Made by a program: the position numbers and the translations under genes. Shown here in pieces: positions 45,476-58,030 of a stretch of 64,000 bases of DNA. The notes beneath the pieces are model-generated. The model had not been told where the DNA came from and did no database searches. It saw only the letters and a list, made by a program, of their open reading frames with translations. The stretch spans positions 75,111,254 through 75,175,253 of the forward strand of contig CM028378.1 in NCBI GenBank assembly GCA_013146195.2. The letters are read 5' to 3'. Positions within the stretch are counted from its first letter, which is position 1; the number at the start of each line of letters is the position of its first letter. This stretch comes from Codonopsis lanceolata (Eukaryota; Streptophyta; Magnoliopsida; Asterales; Campanulaceae).

Positions 45476-48400
45476 CTAGTAAGGTTCACGTGCGTTGCAC
45501 GTGGTTAACGTGATGTTAATGGTTTTTAAAAGTGATTTGTCAGTTTCTTAACTTTTTTGTTTACTTTTAATTATTGGATTCTTTTTGTATTTTAATCTTT
45601 ATAGTTTTGAGACTTATAAATTGTGTTATTGTGTGTTTAGGTTTTTCGATATTTTGTTTTTCGGTAATTTATAATGTAAGTATTTAGTCATTATATTGCA
45701 ACTTATCCTACACATTTGTCTTTTTTATTGGTTATTTTTAAATCTTTTTTTAATACCAAACATGAATTCATTCACTTTTATCGGTGTTGGAATTGAAAAC
45801 AATTCAAGCTTACTTTCTTAGATAAGCACATTGTTGTTAGAGACTTAGCTTATGTCGTTTGTGAAATTTATGACTCTCTTTGAAAAAATAATAAATTGTT
45901 TTATTGAAATCAAATTGACAATCCCAAAGTATATACTTACACTCTAAAATACAAAATTCACCCAGAGTATCTATAAAGTCTCATTTTACCACCTAACCTA
46001 ACTTTTGTGTTATTTTCATATGTCATTGTATAAGTTTTTTCTAGTTTGCCCCCTAGACACTACTAAGGTTACCAATATGACGTTAAGGTGCACATGGTAT
46101 TTCACGTGAAGGACATTTTGGTCATTTTTAACAATGTTTTATGTGCTTTTATTACCCAAAAAAAACTTCATTTTCTTATTCTCCGACAACGCTTTCTCTG
46201 CTTCTTCTCCAACAATGACATCTTATTTAAATTTTAAATGAGATAAAACTCAAGAGTGTCTAAATCTTTTATTCAAAATTTTTTATAGAAAAATAAATAA
46301 AAATAGTGCAGAATCATATCAGAGAGAGATAAAACACAAGAAGAGGATCATATTCAGTTGTCAAGGTCGCCATGAATAAAAACCCACAAAAAATTAAAGT
46401 TGTCGCAACTGCCGATGTTAAATGACCAAGCCACAAACACAATGCATAAGCATACACGATGAATTTCAAAACTCATATTTGAATTCATCACAGATGCATA
46501 CGACAATGATGAGGCACGTCATGATTCAATCCGTCTTCATCGTCCCTAGCTTAAACTCCAACAAATTTCTCCTTGGCACCATTGATATGGTTTATGGTTT
46601 GAATTGAGCAAATTCTCGATCTTAAACATTATTCGCTACCATTTTTATCACTACGATTACCACACGTTACATCACAATTACTAAATTTGATATGGAATAT
46701 GAAAATGCTACAAAATTACGTTGAGAGTCAAAGTGGATTTGGTGGATATCTTAGGGAACAATGTGTATTTTGGACTAATTTTGATGGGGCAAACATATGA
46801 TTAGCCCCCAAAATTACACACTAAATCTCACATTTGACCTCAACCTACGAAGTGTCCCACTTTCATACCTTATTTTTCTATTTGTCTCACTTTACTCCCT
46901 CCCATCTATGGGTGTTAAAAATAGTAACGTACGGAAAATGATATGTGCATGTCACATTAATATTATTTTGATCATTTTGCTGGGGGTGGAAAATAAGATT
47001 TAGTTATAACTTTATTATATAATTAATCATTTAGTATTTAAAAAATGTTTTTAAATAAAAATAAAAATAAATAATTGTTTCAATAATTCAAAAATAATTA
47101 TATGACCAAATTACAATTTCCCCCAAGGTATCTACAAAATCGTATAATTTACCCCAACCTAAGGTTTGTTCCATAATAATATCTGACTTTACTTTTTTTT
47201 TTTCCATTTTCCAACCTATCCGTGATGGACGCTAGAATATTCACGTTAAATAGCACATGGTCTTCCACGTGCGGGTACAAATAACATTTTCATTATCTGT
47301 TTTAGGGATAAATGTATTAAAAGTAAAAAACTCTAATCTCACACACTCTCCTTCCCTCTTCTCTCGGTGCAAGTGCCCATCTCTCGCTCCACCAAAATAG
47401 TCGCCATCTCCAGCCTAAACCCTACCCACTTCGGTCACGCCCATCACAACTTTGGCGCCGTCCTTCTTCGATTATAGTCAAACTCCATCTCTGATTTTCC
47501 TCATTCTATCTCATGCAAAACTCCCGCCTAAAGTAGAAATCAAAGGGTATATACTATACTTACTGAAAACCCTAGTAAAAACATGCAATTAACAAAAAAC
47601 ACATAACCGTTATCGGCAATTCATCGGAAGAGAGACGAGCTTGAATGCAGAGAAATGGTAAGGAAAATGCTAACCTTAAAACTAATTATACTACATTCCT
47701 TACAATTATGCTTTGAAGAAGTGCAAAGTTGTTTTGAACAAAGACATTTTTGCGCTTGAAGGTTTAGTAGTAAGGAAAATTATAAAATTAGTTATAAGGC
47801 TAGCAATGTTGTTATTTTAATTTGTCTAATAATTAAATTTAGAATTTATTTAATTTATACACCCATCACCATTACCACCACTACCACCTCAAATAACACT
47901 ATTAGCATAGAAATCATTTTTTTAATTATTTTATATTATTTCTTTGTTTAATTTCTTAGTCATTTATTTAATGTTGTATTCCACATAAATCACCACTTTC
48001 ATACTTAAAATCGCCCCCACCATTACCATTATCCCTGCAAATGCCGCCACAGCTATCACCACCACCAATAAACGTGTCCACCTTGCCTTGCTAAAATGGA
48101 AAAATAACATATCTTTAGCTTCCGTTAAGTGGAACTACTTTCTTCAAACGACTTTCCTATCGATTCTAACTTAATTTCTTCTCTAACAAAACGCACAGAT
48201 TTGTCAACTAAATTCTCTATATTTTTTTTATCTTCTTGACATTATATCACCTTTCTTTAACACGTTTCTCTTAGCTTATTCATACGCAATTACTAAGCAC
48301 GCTATATATTTGCTTAATATCTCGATTCTCACCAACCAATGTATTATTATAGTTACAATTTTTCATATACCTCTAATAATGTCATTCCCAACATATGATG

Positions 48401-50279
48401 TCTCACTTTCCTACATGTTTTTCCTATTTGTCCTCTCCCGTCTATGGGCATTAAAAATAGTGATGGAAAATCGTGTACATGAGGATTATTTTGGTCTTTT
48501 TGCTTGTGGAGCAAAGTGGGATTTGTTATAATTTCATCATTTAGTTTTCCATTAAATATTTAAAATATTTTTTAAATTAAAAAAATTATTTAAATAATGT
48601 AAAATTAGTTATACTTTGTGTGATATTTAAATTCAACGTTAAAAAAAATGCATTACTCCAAAAAATGAAATTTAAAATTTATTTCTTAGCCCTCAGTTTC
48701 TTTCGTCAACCCCATCATTTATAAACTCACCACCACCACCACCAACACCTTAAATTTCACCATTAGTTCAAAATTTAATTTTTTGATTTGATTTTATTTC
48801 CTTTTCTAATTTCTTACTCTTTCCTTCGAAGTAATCAATTTGGAAAACTCATCAATGATAGACACACCACCACCACAACCTTAAATTTCACTTTTTACAA
48901 ACTCAAATTCAATTTTTTTGAATTTTCAAACTTTCAAATTGAATCTGAAACCCATATGGATATTTGAAAATTTGATGATTAGGAAATCTCACAACGATGT
49001 ATTTCATCTAATCCACTACTGTCATCCCTAAAATTACTATCACCACAACCTCTAACACCATCATCCATGCGGTCGTAAGCACCGCCATCACCATCACCAA
49101 GAAACGCATTCACCTTGCCTTATTAAAATAGAAACATAGAATCTCTTTAGCTTCTGATTAGTCGGACTTCTTTCTCGAACGTCTCTCATTTCTTACCTCC
49201 TATACACTTTCGGTGTCAAATTACTAAGTAAGGAGAGAATCTAATTTAGGATGGAGCTACTTGAAAGGATGTTGATTGGTGACAATTTCTTTCAATTAAA
49301 GGAGAGTTGTGGTAGAAGAAAAGAAAGTTGATAGCCAGGGGAGGGGAATAGAGAGATTCTCACACGTAACTACTCCGGGTTCTATGAAGAGGAGCAAGCA
49401 AGTTAAGACCAAAAGAGGTTAGAGGTTTGGAACCATGTTATGGGAAGGAGTAAAATATTTTAAACCTAGTTATTTGTGCTTACTAACAGTGGTTTGTTTG
49501 TAATATTTATAAGTTAGAAGCATAATGATGTTTTTAAGGTTGCTTGTAGTAGTTCGAAAATTCAAATAAGTAAATTGTAGATTTTGGCTTTCTTTTGTAA
49601 CAAAACGCATGAATTCATCAATTGGTTCTTCATTTTCTTCATCTTATTGACATTATGACACATTTTCTTAACACACTTCTCTTAGCTTATTCATGGATAA
49701 TAGCTAAAGACGCTACATATTTTTGCTTAATATCTTGATACTCACTAACAAATATATTATTATAGTAACATTTTTTTTTTCATTTACTTCTATAATGTCT
49801 TTACTGAGTAAAACCATATTATTTAAGAATGTAATATCATATTATTTTTTAGTTTCAAATAAATTTTTAGTCTCTCGACCGAGTAAGTGTATTTTTGTTA
49901 TTTTAGAAAATATTGGACGACATTTGTAACGATAATGGTAGGAGGGGGAAATTGATAAGGAAGTAAAAATACAAGACGAAATAAATAGAATTCAAAACTG
50001 TAGGACCTAACTTTAAAACATAAACAAGTCAAGGGATGAAATTATTATTTGATTATTAATGGAATTAATTAGTCCCTGATAAATTTACTTGTTTGACCTT
50101 AATTAATGGTAGATGATTTATTATATTTGAGGCTATTTTTGTCCAAACATTATTTGTTGTCATGGTAAATTTACTTGTTTTGTCCTTAATTAAATGGTGG
50201 GTGGTTTATTTGGTGAAGGGTTATTTTTGTCCATCTATTAAATTGTAAGAAACAAGCTTCCCTTTTATAGTAAGAGAGA
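45476..50279 (-). mobile_element. Helitron 2 (4.8 kb, non-autonomous), both ends resolved
   Basis: On the minus strand it starts A|TCTCTCTTACTATAAAAGGG and ends with the hairpin CCACGTGCAACGCACGTG, then AACCTTA and CTAG|T. The left arm gives the empty site at about 12755 (inverted): ATTATTAA|TGAACTACTAAAAATG is continuous there, so insertion is between A and T with no duplication. The interior is diffuse: TACAAACTTCACC-type lines recur, including two related blocks at 45940-46090 and 47100-47260 and two at 48290-48450 and 49690-49800, plus CACCACCA-rich stretches (48720-49100). I find no Rep/helicase and no convincing captured gene. Its 5' end is related to the Helitron start at 1797. Confidence 0.87.
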
Positions 50280-50664
50280 TGAACTACTAAAAATGTCATA
50301 TTTTTTAAAAGTTTGACTTTTAAACAAAGACTCTTTGCCCAGAACAGAAAGAGTAAGTATCCTGTATTCGGGAAGAGAAAATACTAACGAAAATTTTAGA
50401 AATGGGACTCCTGTTTTTAAGACAAACTAACAAGAAAAATGTACGACCTAAAACCTGATTACTTTTTTTCTTTTTGGAACGATGAAGTCCTTAATTTACC
50501 CAAGCAAAGACTTGACTTGGCCAAAGCAATATCCACATAAAATCTGGTTCCAAGACTTTAATGGTGTCGCACGAAGCCGAAACTAACTTTTGAAATGTTT
50601 TTTTCGTTTTTTTCTCCTTTAAACATGTTAAAACTAATTCCTAGTATTTGAGATGATACTTTCT

Positions 50665-50693
50665 GTTTCCAAAGGCTGTAACCACAGAGATAG
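50665..50693 (+). pseudogene. Relic of exon B (first right copy)
   Basis: Only the last 29 bases of the exon (CCAAAGGCTGTAACCACAGA and the phase-1 end before GTATGTAC) remain. The intron sequence GATGATACTTTCT runs straight into it, so nearly the whole exon and its acceptor were deleted. Downstream (50694-51000) is collinear with the region below 11893. Confidence 0.7.
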
Positions 50694-51069
50694 GTATGTA
50701 CAACTCAGACCATCTAGCTAGTTATTGCTTAATTATGGTTTGCATTATTTGCATGTTTATGATTACATGAATTTCGTACGTGGAATGCAATAATCAGATG
50801 CCTCTTTGGAATGTCGAACACAATCATATACATATATACCCTTTGTAAAGCAGTTCTTATAAGATTAACTCAATAGATAATCAGCCATTTCAAACTAGAG
50901 GAATAAAATGATGCAGATATATATATCCATCCACTTTAGCCCATTTGAGTTAGGAAATTTAAACATATATTACGTTTTGTGTGTCCTTTTCTTTCATTAT
51001 CGTATTCCCGAGTCATTTTTTAGGGATATTATTGTCAACAAGCTCTAACTAGTAAAATCATTTGCCTTT

Positions 51070-51160
51070 GAAAGCTGTGGCTATGGGGGACTCATTCGAA
51101 GCACGAGAGGTCAATGGCTAGGAGGCTTCTATGGCAACTTGAGTCGTTGCAGTAGCCTTT
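51070..51160 (+). pseudogene. LINE-type RNase H fragment
   Basis: Reads CGYGGLIRSTRGQWLGGFYG then NLSRCSSLC and a stop. The pattern GG(L/I)IR...G.W..GF....G is that of RNase H domains from plant non-LTR retrotransposons. It is very short, so the call is tentative. It lies in a 600-bp insertion relative to the left arm (11560-11640). That insertion also holds a 94-codon minus-strand frame (51169-51453) that I do not recognise. Confidence 0.4.
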
Positions 51161-51168
51161 GTTAGAGT

Positions 51169-51453
51169 TTAGTTTAGTTCTCTTTTCTTATCCTCGCTAG
51201 CCCAATTAGAAATTTGGGCACACGTTTCTGCCTCTATGTTAGACTTTGATTCAATCATCACCTCCCCGTTCTTCTCTTTCCATATGTGAAAACTGAAAAG
51301 CAATGGAGCAGATCCAATAAATCCAAGGGATTCCCAGTATTTAATTTCTTCTTTGAACACCACATTAGGATGAATTATTAATATCCCAACAGGAACTGTC
51401 AACAAAGAAATTCCAAAAAGAGTGTTTTTGTAAGTGAGGCTACAAATGGCCAA
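51169..51453 (-). CDS. Unrecognised 94-codon frame
   Basis: The minus strand begins MAICSLTYKNTLFGISLLTV, with a hydrophobic stretch TLFGISLLTVPVGILII, then FKEEIKYWESLGFIGSAP, LLFSFHIWKEKNGEVM and an acidic/basic end (SNWASEDKKRELN). I do not recognise a family. It lies next to the LINE-like fragment in a transposon-derived insertion, so it may be a piece of a captured gene or chance. Confidence 0.2.
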   Translation of the reverse strand: MAICSLTYKNTLFGISLLTVPVGILIIHPNVVFKEEIKYWESLGFIGSAPLLFSFHIWKEKNGEVMIESKSNIEAETCAQISNWASEDKKRELN

Positions 51454-52089
51454 TTGTGTAAATTCCCCCCCTTTGTAAAGCAGTCATTTTTTAGGGATAT
51501 TATTGTGAGTATGCTCCTTTGCTCCTTTCTTTTAAACCAAAATATTGGAATACCACCTTTTTGACCGCTGTACAAATTTCGTTTTATGACAATTTCTTGG
51601 CCCGATTTCGACAAAAGTTGGTTGGTTTATTATTGTTGGTAGATATTCATGTTCACGAGTCATTTCTCAGGGATATTATTGTAAATATGCTCCTTTGCTC
51701 CTTTCTTTTAAACCAAAATATATACCCAACAGCTTTGTTTATAAAAACGAATTGCAATAGTATGCTTTAGTAATAAGTTAATTCAAATTGCAAAATTTTA
51801 TACTCAAATTCAAATTACATAAAAAGAAAAATAACATGTCAACACGACTAATTTAGTCAGACTAATTTACCCCAATTGCGCATTTATAAAGTTAATAATT
51901 TTTGGCTCCGAGACTTTATTGAGCCACACACGAAATGTAACTTGGATATGTTCTTATGTTTTCTCTCCTTTAATGATCGTAAAAATAATTCCTTGTATTT
52001 GTAATGATTATTATTTATTTATTTATTTATTATAATATATATAATCTCTTGGAAGATGATTTTGAATTAATATTGTTTAATTCATTCAG

Positions 52090-52560
52090 AAAACATAGAA
52101 AAAGAAAGAGAGGAAGAAGTGCCAACACAACAGGACATCGGTGTTAAGGAATACCCATACCCTTCTACGTTTAATGTGGCGAACGTTGTTACTATCAAGC
52201 TTACTAAAGCCAACTATAAGTCGTGGTTCAAACAGATATGGGTTCTTCTTGATATTTTTGATATGCTTGATTTCCTTATGAAGGAACCACCATCTGAAGT
52301 TGTTAGACAGACTAACGAAGACATTCACACATGGAAATTGCGGAACCAGGACTACCTACTTTGGAAAAGAACTGACAAGCTCTTTCGAGGATGGATCATA
52401 GGTTCAATCAACGAAGATCTCATTACAATGGACGTTTTCCTAATTGATAGTACAATTACGTATGTGTCGTCAAGAAGTATGATGCTCAGAATTGAAAATA
52501 CCTTTGTTCCAGACATCAACGAACGTTTTCTATCTCCAAAGCCCGTAACCACTGAGATAG
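52090..52560 (+). CDS. Copia-gag-like exon C (right copy), intact
   Basis: An open 471-bp internal exon (157 codons) between ATTCAG (52084-52089) and GTACGTAC (52561), phase 1 at both ends. The product runs from an acidic start through GVKEYPYPSTFNVANVVTIK, LTKANYKSWFKQIWVLLDIF, DMLDFLMKEPPSEVVRQTNE, NQDYLLWKRTDKLFRGWIIG, SINEDLITMDVFLIDSTITY, SSRSMMLRIENTFVPDINER to PVTTEIG. Compared with exon B it has an insert of about 20 residues (EVVRQTNEDIHTWKLR). This is the intact relative of the frameshifted exon at 911-1308. No ankyrin exon follows before the Gypsy LTR at 53202. Confidence 0.66.
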
Positions 52561-53201
52561 GTACGTACAACTCCACTCGTCTAGTTATTGTTTGTTAAAT
52601 TCAAAAAGTCCTACAAAATTACTGTTTGCATGATTATGCTTATATAAATTTCTTCCTTGAATTTCATATATTTCCTTGGTCAAGCGGTTCTTATAGGATT
52701 AGCTGAATATATAATCTGTCATTCATTCATTAGCGTAATTAGCTTGGCGGTTTATTCAACATATGGATAGAATAGTGTTATGTTTTCTGAAGCAGCGTCT
52801 GAGAATCGAGTTACCGAATTATAATATTACAATCCAGAAATATTGTCCTAGATAAATACAATTTATCTTACCCATCACACACACACGTATAGTGACCCAA
52901 GCCAAAAAAAGCTTCTTGCTCAGATCCCTTTTCCTAGCAAGTCCACCAGAGAGTCCTTCGTTCAAACCACAACACACAGTTCTCAAGGCAAAGCCCACTC
53001 AAACCCGAACCCGAACCCAATCTCAGGTAACCCACAAAGGATGAACCCACCTGACTGAACCTCTCCCTCTCTCACCCAAAACCACCGAACAAGAACCACG
53101 GTATGATATGTTACATAAATATTATATCTTCGAATGGAAAAAATAGAAAAAAAAATATGGAAAATGCTATACATATTTTTAAGACAAATCAAAATGGAAA
53201 G
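52561..53201. other. Intron-like DNA
   Basis: No gene. 53098-53201 (GGTATGATATGTTACATAAA to AAAATGGAAAG) is again the intron A-B sequence, which shows a further local duplication of the gene family; it is cut at 53201 by the Gypsy LTR. Confidence 0.5.
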
Positions 53202-53896
53202 TGATGTGCCCGGCCCAAAACCGGTCACGAGCAAAGCACGAGCGAGCTCCACGTGCTAGTCACGAGCTTAATCAGTGTGGGACCTATCAGCATAGTGGGC
53301 AGAGCTAGCAGGGTATCCGAGCGGAGAACAAAAAAACTCCCGTCCAAACCTGGCCGAGCATAGGCCTGCCCGACCAGGGGGCCATGCCCGGGAATCACAT
53401 TTATGATCATCATACTTGCATCACATCTCCTGGCAGAGCCATTCTCGTCCGGACAAGTATCGAGCAAGGGAACCTCAGATACTTGATCTCTAAGATTGGT
53501 CAAAGGTTTATTTATCTAAGCAGAACACTTGCCTTATCTGTTCCGGCATTCTCGCGGCCATCTGCCTATCACGCCTATAATTTAGGAGTTTCTCCCTAAA
53601 TTTATTAGATAACTATGGAAACTAAATCCTAGGCGGATTCAATGACATTGGGGGCTTATAAATACCCCTCCATAAATCATAAACAAGGTACACAGACGTT
53701 CTTGAACCTAGAACCTCGGTCAAATTTCTTTTTGACTCACACGATACTTACTCTCACACCGGAATGGTTTCGCTAGGCCAAGCCTTGCACTCCCACTAAG
53801 GTGATTTCGTATTCTTAGATAGGTTGAAGGAAGCTGATCAAGCCTAGAAATCTTACTCATCAAGCGGACAACCTAAGCAAGATTTTTGCCACATCA
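53202..53896 (+). repeat. Gypsy LTR
   Basis: About 695 bp bounded by TGATGTG and CACATCA, an exact 7-bp inverted pair. It contains a TATA-like box in GGGGGCTTATAAATACCCC (about 53650) and the acidic, GC-richer sequence typical of Gypsy LTRs. Host intron sequence stops exactly at 53201. No second LTR is seen. Internal pol sequence follows directly, without gag, so a deletion starts at the LTR edge. Confidence 0.7.
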
Positions 53897-54980
53897 ATTT
53901 GGTTATGTTCAGCGGGCAGATTACTTAACTGGTCGATCGAGCTGACAGAGTTCCACATCGACTATCAACCAAAGCGAGCAATCAAGGCTCAAGCCTTGGC
54001 CGATTTCTTGGTTGAAACTAGTTTCACTGAGCAAGATGAAGTTGAGCCCTCATAGCCAACAAAGCCCGGGCACGAGCTACTCCATTGCCTCGACCAGCCT
54101 ACTGTTGGGAGCTCTATGTTGATGGGGCGGTGAGCAAAGTCGGCAGTGGAGCTAGCATCCTTCTCATAGCTCCCGACCAAGTTTCAAAATTTGAATTAGC
54201 TATTCGATTCAAATTCCCAGCCTCCAACAACATAGCCAAGTATGAAGCAATGATCACTGGTCTAGAGCTCGCAGTAGACATGAGTGTGGAAGCAGTGACA
54301 ATGTACTCGGATTCACAACTAGTTGCGAACCAAGTCCAGGGGGAGTGTTTGGTGCATCACCCCTCCCTAGTCAAATACTACGAGCTTGTCAAGGAATTAT
54401 TGAAAAATTTCAAGTTTTAGGAGATCATCAGAATTGATCGAGCAGACAACATGAGAGAAAATTACTTATTAAAGATCGTCGAGGCAAGCCTGGCAGTGTT
54501 GAATCCATTAGTCATGATCGAGCGCATGACGCTGACCATTGACATACCCATGATCATGGATATCGAACCAGTGAGCAGAAATTGTATCAACGATTACAAG
54601 GACTACATCGAGCGAGGAATCTTGCCCGCGAACAAAGTCAAGGCCACAACGGTCAGAAATCAAGCTTGTCGATACTCGGTAGTTGGGAGAATCCTTTACA
54701 AGCGATCTATGGTCCGACCTATACTTTGCTGTGTTTCCCCTGAATTGACTAAAGGGGTTCTATACGAGGTTCACGAAGGAGAATGCGGCACTCACCGAGG
54801 CACCAGAGCCCTTGAAGAAAAAATATTGCACTCGGGATACTACTAGATAACTCATAGGAGAGATGAAGAAAGGTATATTCAAGAATGTGACAAATGCCAG
54901 AGGTATGCGGACATACCGAGGTTACCCTCTACTATGTAAACCCTGGTGGTCGTGGTTTAACCCTTCGACATGTGGGCCTA
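53897..54980 (+). pseudogene. Gypsy pol fragment: RT tail, RNase H and integrase zinc finger
   Basis: In order: RT-connection tail (LLNWSIELTEFHIDYQPKRA, IKAQALADFLVE, stop at 54052-54054); RNase H (54085-54417, WELYVDGAVSKVGSGASILL, NNIAKYEAMITGLELA, VTMYSDSQLVANQVQGE), which keeps the catalytic DG...E...DS pattern; then the H2C2 zinc finger (54451-54960, VHEGECGTHRGTRALEEKI, ECDKCQRYADIP) and PFDMWA before a stop. This is the usual Ty3/Gypsy order. Gag, protease, the RT palm and the integrase core are missing. Stops at 54052, 54418 and 54844 break it. Confidence 0.85.
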
Positions 54981-56000
54981 GGTTTAGCTTTAGACACTAC
55001 TCACAATCATCTTTTTCATTGTAATGATTGTCTCTTTAATAAAAGTCATAAACTTCCTTTTCATTAAAATACTATTGTGTCTACTCTACCTCTGCAAATT
55101 ATTTATACTGATGTGTGGACCTCTCCCCTTCCCTCCATTGATGGGTTCAAATATTATGTGATTTTTGTTGTTCATTTTACTCATTACATTTGCCTTTACC
55201 CGCTCAGATGCAAGTCAAAGGTCGTCACCATCTTTCCCAAGTTTAAGGCCCTGGTCGAAAACTATTTTAAAACAACCATTGTCACTCTTTACTCGGACAA
55301 TGGAGACGAGTACATGGGGCTTGCCCAGGACTCTGGCTTGGCCGCCTACCTATCCGCCCATGGCATCTCTTACCTCACCTCGCCCCCTCACACCCCGGAA
55401 CACAATGGGTTCTCCAAGCGTCACCATTGTCATATTGTTGAAAGTGATCTCTCTCTCCTCTCTCGTGCATCTCTTCCACTACCCTTCTGGTCGTTTGCCT
55501 TCCAAACAGCGGCCTACCTCATTAATCGCTTACCAACACCCACTCTTTCTCACCAGTCTCCTTACCATAAACTCTTTGGCTCTCCGCCAAACTACTCCAA
55601 ACTTTATGCCTTTGGTTGCCTTTGCTACCCCTGGCCCCGCCCGTATTCCACTCATAAACTTGTTGCTCGCTCCACCCCATGTGTCTTTCTCGATTACTCG
55701 CTCACTCAGAGTGCATATCTCTGTTTTGATCCGAGCACTACCAGACTATTTATTTCTCGTCATGTTCATTTTGTCGAGTCCACCTTTCCCATGTCCACCC
55801 TGACTACCAGTCCTGCTTGCGCCGACACCTACACTAGTGGCTCTTGGCTTCTTACTCATGAACTCCTCCTGGATTCATACACATCGTCGGCTGCTCACTC
55901 CAGTGCCTCCCCGCCAGTGTCTCCTAGCACTAATCAAACTGTGGTTGATCTCAGCTCCCCTATACACCAGCCTCAACCGACTACTAGAGATGCAAGTCAT
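54981..56000 (+). pseudogene. Copia integrase fragment fused to the Gypsy remnant
   Basis: Starts in the pre-integrase zinc region (HCNDCLFNKSHKLPFH, one stop at about 55065) and stays open from 55077 as MSTLPLQIIYTDVWTSPLPS, IDGFKYYVIFVVHFTHYICL, VTLYSDNGDEYM, PPHTPEHNGFSKRHH, LPFWSFAFQTAAYLINRLPT and YAFGCLCYPW to the integrase C-terminus. In the D,D,E triad the Glu expected in NG(x)(x)ER is Lys (FSKRHH), so the enzyme would be inactive. No reverse transcriptase follows: homology stops near 56000. The frame continues to 56099 through unrelated sequence. Confidence 0.85.
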
Positions 56001-57287
56001 GAAGTGATGAAGAAGAACAAGCCATCGAGAAGGTTTGGAGTTTTCTTCAAAATCTGGAACTATTTTTGTTTTAGGGTTTGTTTCCCTTGCTCGAATTAGA
56101 AATTTGGTATGTGCTTTTGAAAAATCTCTCTTTATGGTTCTTGCAACTTTTTTACAATTTTTTTACAATAATTACAAACAAGAATTCAATATTTGAAAAT
56201 CAAATCACTAAATCCCAATGTTGAATACATCCTTAGACTTCTAAGAAGGATTATTGATGATAATTATATAAGTATAATTTCCTGAAGTTCCCATAACTCG
56301 TAGTATGTTTACCTACATATCTAGTTAATTATTTATACATATTAGTTTCAACTTTCAATGACTTGATCATAATGGGATTCTATATAGAAACTAGTGTTTG
56401 TACCCGTGCGTAAAACGCACGGCATATATGTTTTTCCACTAAATTATACATACAAAATTAAAAGAATAAATTAGGAAACACTGCTTAACTAAAAATATAT
56501 AACAATAATATTAGTCATTATAAATTTTGAAAATTAATCATTTTCTACAACATAATTTTATATATGATTATTCAATTGAAAAAAAAAAAAACAAACACCA
56601 AAATGCTCATTTAGTCACACTATGATTTTGACATGGATCAAATAATTCAAAAGACTTTAAAATTACTACATTCATTTCAAAAGAAAGGATGTCGATAATT
56701 TAAAAATGAATGGTGATTTCATTTCAATAATTTTTGGATAGATACAAAGGGAACAATGAATAATAATTTTGGGTAGGAAGAAGTATATATTTACTGATTA
56801 AATATCATCTAATAGAAAAAGACAATAATATGTACAGTTGGCCCCCAAAAAAGTCATTAAATATCATATTAATTACGTGCTCCCTCCGTTCCGGGTAAAA
56901 AGTCATTGTTTGAAAGTCAAACTTTTGAAAAAAAATGACACTTTTAGTAATCCATTAGTAATAAAATGAATAATTGCGGGCCGATTATTTATTTAGAAAT
57001 TATAACCTCTTTGGTGCGCTATTTTTTATCCAACCGCATAATTAAGTCCATTTTTTTTCTTCCTTAAATGCCTCTTCTTCTCCTGTTGATGGATATCAAT
57101 CACCGGAGTTGGCACGAATTCAAAGAAAATATATCTAAAAATATATGACTTAACATTTTAATTAGTTCCGTTTTAATTTTTTTTTCATAGAACTGGATAA
57201 TTTGAGCTTGTCAATTTTAGAGTTGGAATTTTCCTAAATTATGTATTGATAAATTATTTCGATTTTGTTAATTTTTTTTATATCTTC

Positions 57288-57807
57288 TGATATGATTCGG
57301 ACCAGGAAGCAAGATTGGAGGAACTGTGGATCTTGCGGCCGCAAGGGTCCATAGACCTTGCGACCGCAAGGTCTCTAGAAAATGCTGTCGTTTTTGTTTA
57401 TTTTCCTGTTTTCATGTTTGGGTAATTTTAGTTTCCTTTTTATTTAGTGTTTCCTTTTATTTAAGTTTCTTGTTCCTAAAGTTTAGGGTTTAAAAGTTTC
57501 CTTTTATTTAGTTTTCTTTTCCTACAAGAATTAGAGTTTATTTTGTAAGCCTATAAAAAGGCATTCTTAAACATTGTTTGGTGGAGAATTTTGATTAATA
57601 AAATTTGAGTTGATTTTCTGGTTAGAAAAATGTCTTCTTATTTGAGTGTCCTGAATTGGAAGCTCGGATTATAAACATCGTGGATTCGTTGTTTATAATT
57701 GAATTCAACTAATTATCAGTTGGAGAGTCATCCCAATTGTGGCGTCATTCACAATTCCAAGGTTCGCGTCATCTCGAAGGCGTTGGGTCGCGGAGGCATT
57801 CACTGTT
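57288..57807 (+). repeat. 5' LTR, 3' part missing
   Basis: Matches the 3' LTR from TGATATGATTCGG to GTCGCGGAG(G)CATTCA, then diverges. The last about 50 bp (through TTTCCGTATCA) and any primer-binding site are absent, replaced by repeated ACTGTTCACGACGG words (57805-57860). It contains a TATAAAAAGG box (about 57553) and AATAAA (about 57597). The palindromes CTTGCGGCCGCAAG and CCTTGCGACCGCAAGG lie near the start. Confidence 0.85.
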
Positions 57808-58030
57808 CACGACGGAATTACTGTTCACGACGGTTACTGTTCACAGTTACTGTGAAAAAAAATTGTTATTATTATTATTATTTTTTTTTTTTTTGATTCT
57901 TCTAGTTTCCTTGAACTTGGATCATCAATCCTTGTTTAATCGTGTTGTCTTCAATTTTGAAATCCTAATTGTTCTAGGGTTTGTTATCTTGAGTACATAC
58001 ACGTAAGGGAGAGAATCACCAACAATCACC

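Noticed and set aside
55165..55803. 212-codon plus-strand frame
   Set aside because: Overlaps the Copia integrase in another frame and has no recognisable motif.
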